Below are positions 1 through 7,479 of a DNA stretch of 64,000 nt, piece after piece. Source of the stretch: Streptococcus mitis (GTDB lineage: Bacteria; Bacillota; Bacilli; Lactobacillales; Streptococcaceae); the NCBI RefSeq assembly GCF_901542415.1, contig NZ_CABEHV010000004.1:1178001-1242000 (forward strand). The letters are read 5' to 3'. Positions within the stretch are counted from its first letter, which is position 1. Each line of letters starts with the position of its first letter. The notes below the pieces were generated by a model that worked only from the letters and a program-made list of their open reading frames with translations, had not been told where the DNA came from and searched no databases. The translations under genes were made by a program, and so were the position numbers.

Positions 1-345
1 TTGCTTATCGATGGCTTGGTAGAGCCCGACATGGATGTATTTCCCAACCGCTCCAGCGACGGCATCCTTGGTTTTCAAAGGACGTTCCAAGCCCGGACTG
101 GTGATTTCTAGGAAATATTGTTCTGGGAAGGGATCTGGCTTGATGGTGTCTAGGACAGGACTGATAATTTCTGTCAAGTCTGCTGTGTCGTTCAAGGTAA
201 TTCCTTCAGGTTTATCTACAAAAATACTGAGAATCATGTCACTGCCAATCTTTCCATACTCGATATCCACGAGTTCGAAAGGCGCTTGTATGACAGGTTC
301 TACAACTTCTCTGACTAATTCTACGATTGTTGCGATTGCGTCCAC
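1..345 (-). CDS. rimP: Ribosome maturation factor RimP (5' part, runs off the window)
   Basis: RimP assists maturation of the 30S ribosomal subunit. The minus-strand reading begins [18 protein letters not shown] and contains the family segments [17 protein letters not shown] and [15 protein letters not shown]; about 115 residues are present and the C-terminus lies outside the window. The start is taken as GTG at 345 because no ATG gives the conserved N-terminus. The purine-rich AGGAGG touches this GTG, closer than a normal Shine-Dalgarno, so the exact start is uncertain. In relatives this gene leads the rimP-nusA operon. Confidence 0.9.
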   Translation of the reverse strand, partial: MDAIATIVELVREVVEPVIQAPFELVDIEYGKIGSDMILSIFVDKPEGITLNDTADLTEIISPVLDTIKPDPFPEQYFLEITSPGLERPLKTKDAVAGAVGKYIHVGLYQAIDKQ

Positions 346-358
346 CTCCTCATAAGCA

Positions 359-433
359 AGAGGCGAAGATATTTCCCCGCCTCACTTTTCATATTCTTAC
401 TATTAGTATAGCACGTTTGCCAACTTATGTAAA
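359..433 (-). promoter_or_regulatory. Promoter and 5' hairpin of the rimP operon
   Basis: Reading the minus strand, TTTACA (428-433), a 17-nt spacer and TATACT (405-410) form a sigma-A promoter. The leader then contains an inverted repeat GAGGCG/CGCCTC (360-383) just before the rimP start. The function of the hairpin is unknown. Confidence 0.65.
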
Positions 434-470
434 GCAAAAGCACTTATACAGCCTGATTTTAGGCTATTTC

Positions 471-1106
471 TTAAAATTCTGCCTCAACTCGATAGATAAC
501 TTGCCCCTTGTTGGAGAATTTTTGCTCGTATTCTGTCATGACATTGCCTTCAAAATCACTAGCATGTAAATCTAACCAGACACCATTGAGTTTCATGCCA
601 TACTGAGAAAAACTCACTAGGCTGTACTCAAACAAGCCACGGTTATCCGTCTTGAAATGAATTTCTCCATTTTCAGGCAAGATACGTTTGAAGGTATCCA
701 AGAAGGTTTTGTAGGTCAAACGACGCTTTTCATGGCGTTTTTTAGGCCAAGGATCTGAAAAGTTCAGATACAAGCGATCAATCTCACCGTCTTCAAAGTA
801 GTCTGTCAAATCAGAACCATCCACCCACAAGAGCTTGATGTTAGGCACTCCAACTTCAAGCACCTTGTCCAAAGCGTAGCTCAAAACAGACTTTTGAATA
901 TCAATCCCGATATAGTTGATATCAGGGTTTTGCTTTGCCATACCTGAAACAAAGGCACCCTTTCCACTTCCAACTTCCACATGAATGGGATTATCATTGC
1001 CAAACAAGTCCCGCCATTTTCCCTTGGCTTCCAAGGGATTGAGGACCACATACTGGGGATTTGCCTCTAGTAATTCTGTCGCCCCTTTACGATTTCTAAC
1101 TCTCAT
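471..1106 (-). CDS. trmB: tRNA (guanine-N7-)-methyltransferase TrmB
   Basis: TrmB transfers a methyl group from S-adenosylmethionine to N7 of G46 in tRNA. The 211-residue protein has the normal family length, the SAM-binding motif VEVGSGKG at about 43-50 and the signature [11 protein letters not shown] at about 115-125. Its start overlaps the ccrZ stop by 4 nt (ATGA), so the two are translationally coupled. The pairing ccrZ-trmB is the usual streptococcal arrangement. Confidence 0.96.
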   Translation of the reverse strand: MRVRNRKGATELLEANPQYVVLNPLEAKGKWRDLFGNDNPIHVEVGSGKGAFVSGMAKQNPDINYIGIDIQKSVLSYALDKVLEVGVPNIKLLWVDGSDLTDYFEDGEIDRLYLNFSDPWPKKRHEKRRLTYKTFLDTFKRILPENGEIHFKTDNRGLFEYSLVSFSQYGMKLNGVWLDLHASDFEGNVMTEYEQKFSNKGQVIYRVEAEF

Positions 1107-1897
1107 CTTCTCTTTCCATACTTGTCTCGGAAGTGACGCAAGCCATGAATCTCCCGATTAACATTTTCTAAATCTTGGTTCATATAATACTTGGAAATCT
1201 GGCTCAAATAAGACAATTGACCATACCAATACAATTTATTTAATACCGTTTGATTGTACTTGTAACCGTAGTAGGTCAACCATTCCTTCCACTGATGTTC
1301 TGGAATATAATGGCAGAGCATATGGGCCACATCAAACATGCGGTCGGTCAAACGAACCGAATCCCAATCCACCAAATAAATCAAGCCACTGTCTGTCTCA
1401 ATCCAATTACTATGTCGTACATCTCCATGGACAATGGTCGCATGGTCCTCTCTAAATCCTGGAATAGTCTGACGTAAATCAGCCATCACTTCACTGATAA
1501 AATGATTTTTACGCAAAGCATCTGGAGCCGTTTCTTGCCAAGACTGTAGTAAATCTACAGGTGTTTCCATAGCATAACCCAAACGATTCAACTGTGTCAT
1601 CAACGGACGTGAGCGATGCAGACGAGTTAAAATATTGACGATTTGCTTACGATTCATATCATAGGGGGTCAATATCTTGCCTGTCAACCATTCTTGAGCA
1701 CACATATCACGCCCATCTGCCAAACGGCGACTCCATAATAATTGTGGAGCAATTTGTTCTCTAGCTAGACCAGGTAGGATTGGAGAGGTGTTCATTTTTA
1801 CAAAGATGCGCTTCCCATCAGGATAGCTACCCATATAAGCCTTGCCACTTTTCCCAGGTATGGGAGTCAGTGTTAGCTCATTATCACCCAAATCCAT
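1103..1897 (-). CDS. ccrZ: Cell cycle regulator CcrZ (phosphotransferase-fold protein)
   Basis: This 264-residue aminoglycoside-phosphotransferase/choline-kinase-fold protein corresponds to pneumococcal CcrZ, which links septal FtsZ to DnaA-driven replication initiation and can phosphorylate ribose-type nucleosides. The catalytic loop HGDVRHSN is at 157-164 (His157, Asp159, Asn164) and the metal-binding VDWD at 176-179. The length equals the pneumococcal protein. It lies directly upstream of trmB with a 4-nt overlap. The family assignment is visible in the motifs; the cell-cycle role comes from work on S. pneumoniae. Confidence 0.93.
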   Translation of the reverse strand: MDLGDNELTLTPIPGKSGKAYMGSYPDGKRIFVKMNTSPILPGLAREQIAPQLLWSRRLADGRDMCAQEWLTGKILTPYDMNRKQIVNILTRLHRSRPLMTQLNRLGYAMETPVDLLQSWQETAPDALRKNHFISEVMADLRQTIPGFREDHATIVHGDVRHSNWIETDSGLIYLVDWDSVRLTDRMFDVAHMLCHYIPEHQWKEWLTYYGYKYNQTVLNKLYWYGQLSYLSQISKYYMNQDLENVNREIHGLRHFRDKYGKRR

Positions 1898-2058
1898 TTC
1901 TTTCCTCCGTATAAAGTTTCCTTACTATTCTACTAGTTTTTGGCCTATTCGTCAACCGCTCCAGACCCGATTCTCAAAGAAAAACCTCTGGATTGACTTG
2001 GGTATCATTATAGAAAGAAAAAGGAAAGCACCGTCTTCTGCTTACCTTTTCATGATTT

Positions 2059-2670
2059 TTATAAATAATATAAGAGTGGCCAAGCATTGTAAAACATGTG
2101 GACTAGAGTAGAAACCCATAGGTTTTGGCTCTTTTTATAAGCAAAGCCCAGCAACAAGCCCCCGAAAAGATAATAGCAAAACGAAGGAATATCATAAGGT
2201 TCATGCATGAAAGAAAAGAGAGAGGAAGTCAGTACAAGTCCTAGCCAAGAATTGTCAAAAAACGCACCCTGAAGAAGTCCTCTAAACAGGAGTTCCTCAT
2301 GGATAGGTGCCAAAACCGTGACATTTACAATAAAGGAAAGCGAAAGTCCATTACTCGTTTTCTCAAGGTGTTGAGCCGAAGCACCAGAAGCAACTGAGAA
2401 AAAGGCATGATAGCTAATACTTACCAGCACAGTGAGAAGAAAAATGCCAATGAAGAGCAAGAGTTGTTTCTTGCTTAAAATCCCAAAAGAAATCATATCA
2501 AACCATTTAGCATAGCCAAAACTAAGGAAAAGCAAGAGACTCTTTATCATAATGAATGTGTACTGGTGTTGAAAATAATCCCCTTGATTAATGGAATAAC
2601 CCGCTGCACCAACGATTGCAAATACTAAAAATCCCAAAAATAAGGCATGGCACTTATTAAAAATTCTCAT
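2059..2670 (-). CDS. CPBP-family intramembrane protease (blp-locus PncP-like)
   Basis: A 203-residue polytopic membrane protein of the CPBP (CAAX protease/Abi) family. It shows the three catalytic motifs: HEELLFRG (Glu125-Glu126-x3-Arg130), FSFMH (His156) and LVHMFYN (His191, Asn195). Such proteins at the end of blp loci are thought to contribute to bacteriocin self-immunity. It is the last gene of a minus-strand run with the blpY- and blpZ-like genes, and follows the latter by about 30 nt, so it is probably served by the BlpR promoter near 3620. Its substrate is unknown. Confidence 0.88.
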   Translation of the reverse strand: MRIFNKCHALFLGFLVFAIVGAAGYSINQGDYFQHQYTFIMIKSLLLFLSFGYAKWFDMISFGILSKKQLLLFIGIFLLTVLVSISYHAFFSVASGASAQHLEKTSNGLSLSFIVNVTVLAPIHEELLFRGLLQGAFFDNSWLGLVLTSSLFSFMHEPYDIPSFCYYLFGGLLLGFAYKKSQNLWVSTLVHMFYNAWPLLYYL

Positions 2671-2699
2671 AAAACTAGCCTCCCCACCAAACAGACTTC

Positions 2700-2948
2700 C
2701 TACACGTCATTCTTTAGTTCTAGCCTTTCCAAAACAAACCATTTGAGTAACCAAAATCCGACCACATAGCCAGCCCCTAAGAATATAGCCATTAAAGCTA
2801 GCAGGGAATTTAGGGAATTAAAGACCACCGCAGATACAAAGGTTAGCACAAAAACATTAAAGGCAATGGTGTCAGAAGCCAAGACTAGAATATAGGGTGT
2901 CAACCGGTCTAAAGTTTTGGAATCTAGGAAAAATAAGTGTTTATACAT
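2700..2948 (-). CDS. blpZ: BlpZ-like small membrane protein
   Basis: An 82-residue protein with two hydrophobic segments (about 18-42 and 46-70) and a charged C-terminus. Size, position between a BlpY-like gene and a CPBP protease, and recollection of pneumococcal BlpZ support the name. Proposed role: accessory immunity to class II bacteriocins, which rests on family context rather than on visible motifs. GAGG precedes the ATG at 2948. Confidence 0.75.
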   Translation of the reverse strand: MYKHLFFLDSKTLDRLTPYILVLASDTIAFNVFVLTFVSAVVFNSLNSLLALMAIFLGAGYVVGFWLLKWFVLERLELKNDV

Positions 2949-2993
2949 GATGACCTCCTCTTATCAGACTATAGACTAGCCGCAAGTTCTTCC

Positions 2994-3398
2994 CTACTTT
3001 TTATAATACTTCAAGCCCCAAATGAGTAGAAGCATAATAATCAAGCAGAGAATAGCGCCAATATAGGCAATTAGTTGTTGGTAAGATTCTCCTGCTGTGA
3101 CACCTCTATACAAACAAATAATAGACATAAAACCTGTCAAGCCGATGAACATGAGTTGATTGGTTCTAGGACTAACCAAATCATCATCTTCAAACTCTCT
3201 TATCCTCATTTCTCTAGTGAGATAAACAGTGACCAAAATAGAAGCCAAGTTAATAACCACTAAAAGAAATTGGAAAACCAAGGAAAAATTTAAAAACTGA
3301 CGAGATAGAAATAGATAAGTAGAGACAAGTAAAGGCAACTGACCTAAGAACAATCTCGCAAGGAAGATGTTCCGTTTTTTAGCAAGAAAAGTTTTCAT
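2994..3398 (-). CDS. blpY: BlpY-like immunity-associated membrane protein
   Basis: A 134-residue protein with four predicted membrane segments (about 12-30, 36-59, 81-99, 109-130) and a short acidic stretch REFEDDD at about 67-73. It matches the position and size of BlpY, which is needed for bacteriocin protection in pneumococcus. Its ATG overlaps the stop of the upstream 54-codon gene (ATGA), so the two are coupled. No catalytic motif is visible, and the exact mechanism is unknown. Confidence 0.75.
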   Translation of the reverse strand: MKTFLAKKRNIFLARLFLGQLPLLVSTYLFLSRQFLNFSLVFQFLLVVINLASILVTVYLTREMRIREFEDDDLVSPRTNQLMFIGLTGFMSIICLYRGVTAGESYQQLIAYIGAILCLIIMLLLIWGLKYYKK

Positions 3399-3559
3399 TT
3401 CTTTGCTCCTTTCTTTTTAGTTAAGGCAAAATAGATCACAACCGCAATCATATAGGCTATGGTATAAAATAGATGATACCAAATACTCTCCCTAAGCGGA
3501 TAAAGAAGGATAGACATGATCAGATATAGAACGAAAATAATCAGTATTTTTTTCTTCAT
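3395..3559 (-). CDS. Small hydrophobic protein, first gene of the second BlpR-driven unit
   Basis: A 54-residue ORF starting MKKKILIIFVLYLI, with two hydrophobic stretches (about 4-20 and 28-45) and a lysine-rich tail ending KKKGAKK. AGGAGG lies 7 nt before the ATG. It is the first gene after the BlpR-type promoter at 3617-3683 and overlaps blpY by 4 nt. The position corresponds to blpX in pneumococcal loci, but I cannot confirm homology. It is likely an immunity-type or accessory membrane peptide. It has no double-glycine leader, so it is not a Blp bacteriocin. Confidence 0.7.
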   Translation of the reverse strand: MKKKILIIFVLYLIMSILLYPLRESIWYHLFYTIAYMIAVVIYFALTKKKGAKK

Positions 3560-3616
3560 AAAATTTCCTCCTAAATGTATGCTTTATCTTAGTTTAGCTA
3601 CGACCTTTACACTGCT

Positions 3617-3683
3617 AGTATAGCACTCATTTTATCCTTGGAACACTCAAATCATAAATGGTCATCAAAACATCTTGAATTGT
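3617..3683 (-). promoter_or_regulatory. BlpR-type promoter 2 (upstream of the blpY-Z-CPBP unit)
   Basis: Minus strand: half-site ACAATTCAAG (3674-3683), 11 nt, half-site ACCATTTATG (3653-3662), exactly 30 nt, then the -10 TATACT (3617-3622). The 21-nt spacing of direct repeats puts both half-sites on the same DNA face, as in LytTR-type (ComE/BlpR) operators. There is no good -35, as expected for an activator-dependent promoter. Confidence 0.85.
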
Positions 3684-3691
3684 AAAAAATT

Positions 3692-3720
3692 AAAAAAGCA
3701 AGCATGAAAAACATACTTGC
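3692..3720 (-). terminator. Hairpin terminator before BlpR promoter 2
   Basis: Minus strand: GCAAGTATG, a TTTTT loop and CATGCTTGC form a 9-bp stem (one G-U pair), followed by TTTTTTAA. It ends the upstream 39-codon unit just before the next BlpR operator. Confidence 0.75.
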
Positions 3721-3850
3721 CCTTTACACCATATTGATACCAACTTAATTTGTAGATTTTTTATCCTGCTATCACATATCATTTTGACAGGCGAAACAAT
3801 ATTAAAGAAACTCCCCTGTAGATTAAACTAGCGATAAAAAATCTCTTTAT

Positions 3851-3970
3851 CTAATTAGATCTATCTTTATTCTTCTTTGGAGATTTTAAAAATTTTTCCC
3901 TAATTAAAGAAGTAATATAAGAAACAAACATGCCAACAACAAAAGCAATAAGAAAACTTTTGAAATCCAT
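3851..3970 (-). CDS. 39-residue membrane peptide in the blp locus
   Basis: ATG at 3970 follows GGAGGTAATT, a good ribosome-binding site. The product starts MDFKSFLIAFVVGMFVSYIT, with one N-terminal membrane segment and a basic hydrophilic tail (SPKKNKDRSN). It is expressed from BlpR promoter 1, behind a decayed bacteriocin leader, so a role in immunity is plausible. I do not recognise the family. It is too short for most gene finders, but the ribosome-binding site and promoter make it likely real. Confidence 0.65.
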   Translation of the reverse strand: MDFKSFLIAFVVGMFVSYITSLIREKFLKSPKKNKDRSN

Positions 3971-4000
3971 AATTACCTCCAAGTACACAAGCTCAAGCCT

Positions 4001-4045
4001 TTAAGCAACCATAATAGCCAATTGTAACATTGTTTTTGCATTCAC
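4001..4045 (-). pseudogene. Decayed double-glycine bacteriocin leader (Blp type)
   Basis: Starting at GTG 4045, the minus strand encodes V-NAKTMLQLAIMVA then a stop. This resembles the start of Blp bacteriocin leaders (MNTKTMEQF-x-IMD...). The stop falls before the Gly-Gly cleavage site and no mature bacteriocin follows. An AAAGAGG ribosome-binding site sits about 8 nt before the GTG, and the unit lies about 50 nt after the -10 of BlpR promoter 1, the usual place for a bacteriocin gene. Interpretation: remnant left when a bacteriocin gene was deleted. Confidence 0.6.
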
Positions 4046-4093
4046 GAGGAATACCTCTTTTTACTTTCGTCCTATTACAACTTTAATAAGGTT

Positions 4094-4160
4094 AGTATAC
4101 TACTATTTTTTAAAATTTTCCATCCAAATCACAAATGGTCATCAAAACATCTTGAATTGT
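4094..4160 (-). promoter_or_regulatory. BlpR-type promoter 1
   Basis: Minus strand: ACAATTCAAG (4151-4160), 11 nt, ACCATTTGTG (4130-4139), 30 nt, TATACT (4094-4099). The architecture is identical to the copy at 3617-3683. It drives the leader remnant and the 39-codon gene. Confidence 0.85.
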
Positions 4161-4169
4161 AAAATATTT

Positions 4170-4197
4170 AAAAAGCAAGCATGGAAAACATACTTGC
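4170..4197 (-). terminator. Hairpin terminator before BlpR promoter 1
   Basis: Minus strand: GCAAGTATG / CATGCTTGC stem with a 5-nt loop, followed by TTTTTAAA. It probably ends the transcript of the 118-codon gene. The terminator plus operator block is nearly identical to the one at 3617-3720. Confidence 0.75.
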
Positions 4198-4247
4198 CCT
4201 GGGGGAACTTGACAATGTGAAAATACAAAATAGAAAACTACTCACCC

Positions 4248-4604
4248 TCACTTCCGTATGTTCTCATATATTCTCATAATCGCAACAAGGATAGCAGCTG
4301 TTCCACTTGCCAAAGCGATAAGGGTAATGATAATGTTGAGAATTTCAGGCGTCCTCTCTATTCTGTTGACAAGACGGACTAAAGACAATACTGTCAATAA
4401 GAGTAAAGCTACTGACCCTGTCCGAATTAAAGAAGCCATTCGGTTCTCAACTGCATATAAAAAGGCTGGTAGCATAACACAGGCTATAGCAATCACAAAC
4501 AGATTGCCCCCCGTTTCTTCTCCCTTGTTCACCACGGAAATCATGAGAAGATTTGATGCTATGATCAACGTAGAGCAGATGATAAAAAAGGATTTCTTAT
4601 TCAT
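4248..4604 (-). CDS. Unrecognised four-helix membrane protein next to blpH
   Basis: A 118-residue protein with four hydrophobic segments (about 5-24, 33-51, 61-80, 90-112) separated by short charged loops. GAGG lies 8 nt before the ATG at 4604. It sits downstream of blpH, where blpC (pheromone) and the blpA/blpB exporter are found in complete loci, but resembles none of them. By context it could be an immunity or accessory protein; no function can be read from the sequence. Confidence 0.7.
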   Translation of the reverse strand: MNKKSFFIICSTLIIASNLLMISVVNKGEETGGNLFVIAIACVMLPAFLYAVENRMASLIRTGSVALLLLTVLSLVRLVNRIERTPEILNIIITLIALASGTAAILVAIMRIYENIRK

Positions 4605-4704
4605 TTAATATACCTCACATACTATAGCAAAAGTCTGGCTCGATAAAGACAAACTTTATCTGTTAACTTCTGCCAATTTTTTCACAAATTTTCTAATAAT
4701 AAAC

Positions 4705-6042
4705 CTACAGCAAGTGAACCGTTAAAACCTGACGAAAGACTTGATCTTGACAGGTGGTATTGAGACTAGTATTGGGATAACTTTCCACAATCTTCATGAC
4801 GGTATAGAGGCCAACTCCTCTCTCCTCCCCTTTAGAACTTGCTCCAAAGGAGAAGATTTCAGAAATATCTATGCTATCTTCTTTGATGGAGTTTTCAATG
4901 ATAAAGGTCTCCTGTTCTCCATTTTTAAAAAAAGCGATTGAAACATGAGGTTGACTAGCCTCTATACTAGCTTCAATAGCGTTGTCACAAAGGATAGACA
5001 CAATAGTCAGAAAATCAAGCAGGCTCATCCCCTCTACCTGAATCTCCTCAGGAACTTCGACATTAAAGATAATCTTCTTATCTATGGCTTTTAGAAATTT
5101 CCCCGCGAGGAGACTTTTGAGGGCACGGTCACGAATATTCACCAATCTGCCCAGGTCATATTTATTGTCCTGCAATTTCTGACTAGAATCCTTTAAAACA
5201 GAGTCGTAAATCTCTTTTATCTGCTCTATATCCTCCTCTTCAATACCCAGACGTAAACTGGTTAAGAGGTTGGTGTAGTCATGTCGAAAGCTCCGCACTT
5301 CCTTATAAAGCTCCTCTATATGCCGACTATAGCGTTCCATATCTCTATAGCGCAAGGTCTGCTCTTGGTTCAGTTTTTCCTGAAGTTTTTCCTTCAAATA
5401 GGTATCCAGCTTCTTGATAATCCCCATAAAAAAGAGCAAGTAAAACACTAGAATCAGATGGCGAACAGTCGTTGATTGAATACCTTGTACATATTCAAAA
5501 TAAGACAGACTTTGCATCACTAGATAGTAAGCCCCCATTATCCAGTTAATCTTAGTCAGGGACTTTTGAAAACCTTTATCTAGAAACTCCTTTCTCAAGC
5601 TAGTGAAATCATAGTCTAACCATCTCAAAAAGGCTAGAGAAATGAAGAAATTGAAAATTATTATACATAACCAAGTAAATGAGTAGTCATTATATAGTTG
5701 CCCTTGCTCTAAAAACGGAAGCAAAAAATAGGAAACACCTCTATAAAAGAGATTTACCAATATCATTGGAAAGAGACCATAAAAGATAAGGAGTTTTTTA
5801 GGAAGCCCTCTAAACAATAAGAAAGATAAGCCGATACCGTACAATGGTTCCGTAAAATAAGATAGGTAAGTATTTCCTACTATATAGTTAATTGTTACAA
5901 AAACAAATGCCAACAGTATCTTAAAAAGAAAGGCCTTAAAAATCCTCTCAAAAGTGAGACCAATTCCATCCACCTTAAAGAAAATGACAATTTCTAGTCC
6001 ATGAGTAACAAGTGTATACAACAATATCCAAGCAATATTCAT
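4705..6042 (-). CDS. blpH: BlpH-type sensor histidine kinase
   Basis: A 445-residue peptide-sensing kinase of the HPK10 group (BlpH/ComD/AgrC). Six to seven membrane segments fill residues 1 to about 210. The phosphoacceptor is His254 in SFRHDYTNLL, and the C-terminal ATPase domain has DNAIEAS (N box) and GVGLYTVMKIV (G box). In pneumococcus BlpH detects the BlpC pheromone and phosphorylates BlpR. Here it is 13 nt downstream of blpR, the standard order. No blpC gene follows, so any inducing peptide must come from elsewhere. Confidence 0.92.
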   Translation of the reverse strand: MNIAWILLYTLVTHGLEIVIFFKVDGIGLTFERIFKAFLFKILLAFVFVTINYIVGNTYLSYFTEPLYGIGLSFLLFRGLPKKLLIFYGLFPMILVNLFYRGVSYFLLPFLEQGQLYNDYSFTWLCIIIFNFFISLAFLRWLDYDFTSLRKEFLDKGFQKSLTKINWIMGAYYLVMQSLSYFEYVQGIQSTTVRHLILVFYLLFFMGIIKKLDTYLKEKLQEKLNQEQTLRYRDMERYSRHIEELYKEVRSFRHDYTNLLTSLRLGIEEEDIEQIKEIYDSVLKDSSQKLQDNKYDLGRLVNIRDRALKSLLAGKFLKAIDKKIIFNVEVPEEIQVEGMSLLDFLTIVSILCDNAIEASIEASQPHVSIAFFKNGEQETFIIENSIKEDSIDISEIFSFGASSKGEERGVGLYTVMKIVESYPNTSLNTTCQDQVFRQVLTVHLL

Positions 6043-6055
6043 AAACTCTCCTAGC

Positions 6056-6793
6056 TCAGTGTAAGTTATTGATGGCTTCAGACACTTCCCTGACCTTATA
6101 ACGCGCGATCATACAGCTTCCACCATTGGGAAAGTAAAGAAGTTTTTCTTTCTTATCCAAACGAACCACATTTGCAGGATTGATGAGAAAAGAGCGGTGG
6201 CACTGCAAGAGACGGGGTTCCTGCTTGAAAACCTCCTCTAAACTCGCTGTAAATTCCAACCTATCCGTCTTAGTATAGAGAATAACACGATGGGCTCTGG
6301 GCGATGTTTCGAGATAGTAGACCTCTTTAAAAGGATACTGGAATTGGGCAAATTTTGATTTAAAGTAAAAGCAATCTTCCGCCAGACTTTTACTGTCTTG
6401 ACTATTGGCATAGAGAAGGGCTGTCTCGATCCGAGATTCAAACTCCTCTACTGACAAGGCCTTATCAATGTAGTCCAGAGCAGACACTTGGTAGCGAAAA
6501 GATAGAGGCATAAACTCCGAGTGAGTCGTCACAAAGACGATGAGAGCATAAGGATCTCGATCCCGAATTTTTCTAGCCACTTCCAGCCCCTTCATCTCCT
6601 CATTTCGAATCTCAATATCCAAAAAGAATAGCTGATGGGCTCCCTTCTCATGCACCTCTGACAGCAGCTGGTCTGGTTTGCCAAAAACTTCAAAAGAACT
6701 GGGAGTGATCTGATGTTCCTTCAAAAGTTTCTCAATCGTCGTTTCAATTCTAGTCTGTTGGGAAAAATCATCTTCTAAAACAAATATTCTCAT
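6056..6793 (-). CDS. blpR: BlpR-type response regulator (LytTR DNA-binding)
   Basis: A 245-residue regulator with a receiver domain (acidic pocket LEDD at 6-9, phosphoacceptor Asp59 in FFLDIEI) and a C-terminal LytTR domain (about 140-240). LytTR proteins bind pairs of about 10-nt direct repeats spaced by two helical turns, which is the architecture found at 3617, 4094 and 6960. It should activate those three promoters after phosphorylation by BlpH. The small LytTR gene blpS that lies beside blpR in pneumococcus (from memory) is not present upstream. Confidence 0.93.
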   Translation of the reverse strand: MRIFVLEDDFSQQTRIETTIEKLLKEHQITPSSFEVFGKPDQLLSEVHEKGAHQLFFLDIEIRNEEMKGLEVARKIRDRDPYALIVFVTTHSEFMPLSFRYQVSALDYIDKALSVEEFESRIETALLYANSQDSKSLAEDCFYFKSKFAQFQYPFKEVYYLETSPRAHRVILYTKTDRLEFTASLEEVFKQEPRLLQCHRSFLINPANVVRLDKKEKLLYFPNGGSCMIARYKVREVSEAINNLH

Positions 6794-6959
6794 CTTCTTA
6801 CTCCCCTTGTTTCAATTTCTTCCTAAAAAGAGAATAGCAAAAATACTTTGATACAAGCCCACCAAATCTTAAACAGGCCTTCAAAGCTCCTGAAAGGTGT
6901 CTAATTCCTCAAATAAGCATGATAATCTTACAACTATTTTATCATAAAATTCACTCAGC

Positions 6960-7026
6960 GCAATTCAAGACATTTCAATGACAATTAAAGATTTGAGACT
7001 GAAAAAACCTCTAAAAGTGATAGACT
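6960..7026 (+). promoter_or_regulatory. BlpR-type promoter 3 (upstream of blpT)
   Basis: Plus strand: GCAATTCAAG (6960-6969), 11 nt, ACAATTAAAG (6981-6990), exactly 30 nt, TAGACT (7021-7026). Spacing matches the two minus-strand copies. A second possible -10, TATAAT (7049-7054), lies further downstream and could give basal expression. The gap 6794-6959 otherwise holds only the presumed blpR promoter region. Confidence 0.7.
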
Positions 7027-7088
7027 GACAGTATCAAAATACACTTGCTATAATCAAGACTAGCACCCAGATTAGAGGAGGAATTCTC

Positions 7089-7418
7089 ATGACAGATACA
7101 GACCCTATCAAAAGAGCTCAGGCTTTGATTACTGACTTAAACAAAGCCTATCAAGCATGCAAACAGGCAACCGCTGACGACATCCGCTTTCAGGAACAAT
7201 TAAACTCTATTCTTGGCTTTCTAGCCAAGGCTGAGACAGTGGATAATCGAGTCTTGATTGAACTGGAAAAATTTTACCAGACTTCCAGTCTTCTCATGGG
7301 ACTCAGCGCTCTTGATCCAGACGCTCCTACTCGCGCCGCTTGGCGTGCCTATGACCGCTTCCACTTTGACCAAGTCAAGACCAAGTTGAGTCTCTACGGA
7401 CCAACCATTATCCTGTAG
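7089..7418 (+). CDS. blpT: BlpT-like protein
   Basis: A 109-residue soluble, helix-rich protein starting MTDTDPIKRAQALI. Its location between ecsB and blpR, on the opposite strand to blpRH, and its size fit BlpT, a BlpR-regulated gene of unknown biochemical role. AGAGGAGGA lies 8 nt before the ATG. It has no signal peptide, membrane segment or known catalytic motif. The BlpR-type operator upstream supports the name. Confidence 0.75.
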   Translation: MTDTDPIKRAQALITDLNKAYQACKQATADDIRFQEQLNSILGFLAKAETVDNRVLIELEKFYQTSSLLMGLSALDPDAPTRAAWRAYDRFHFDQVKTKLSLYGPTIIL

Positions 7419-7423
7419 AAAAT

Positions 7424-7462
7424 AAAAGAAGCTGAGACAAACTGAACTCAACTTCTTTTTTA
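7424..7462. terminator. Bidirectional terminator between blpT and ecsB
   Basis: Inverted repeat AAAAGAAGCTGAG / CTCAACTTCTTTT followed by a T run on the plus strand and preceded by an A run, between the converging blpT and ecsB genes. Confidence 0.75.
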
Positions 7463-7479
7463 ATATCATATAGGCAATG

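Noticed and set aside
4258..4608. 116-codon ORF on the plus strand opposite the blp membrane gene
   Set aside because: It is the antisense of the minus-strand gene, which has a ribosome-binding site and membrane-protein composition.
4605..4704. blpC pheromone gene downstream of blpH
   Set aside because: No double-glycine leader or short ORF is present in the 100-nt gap on the minus strand.
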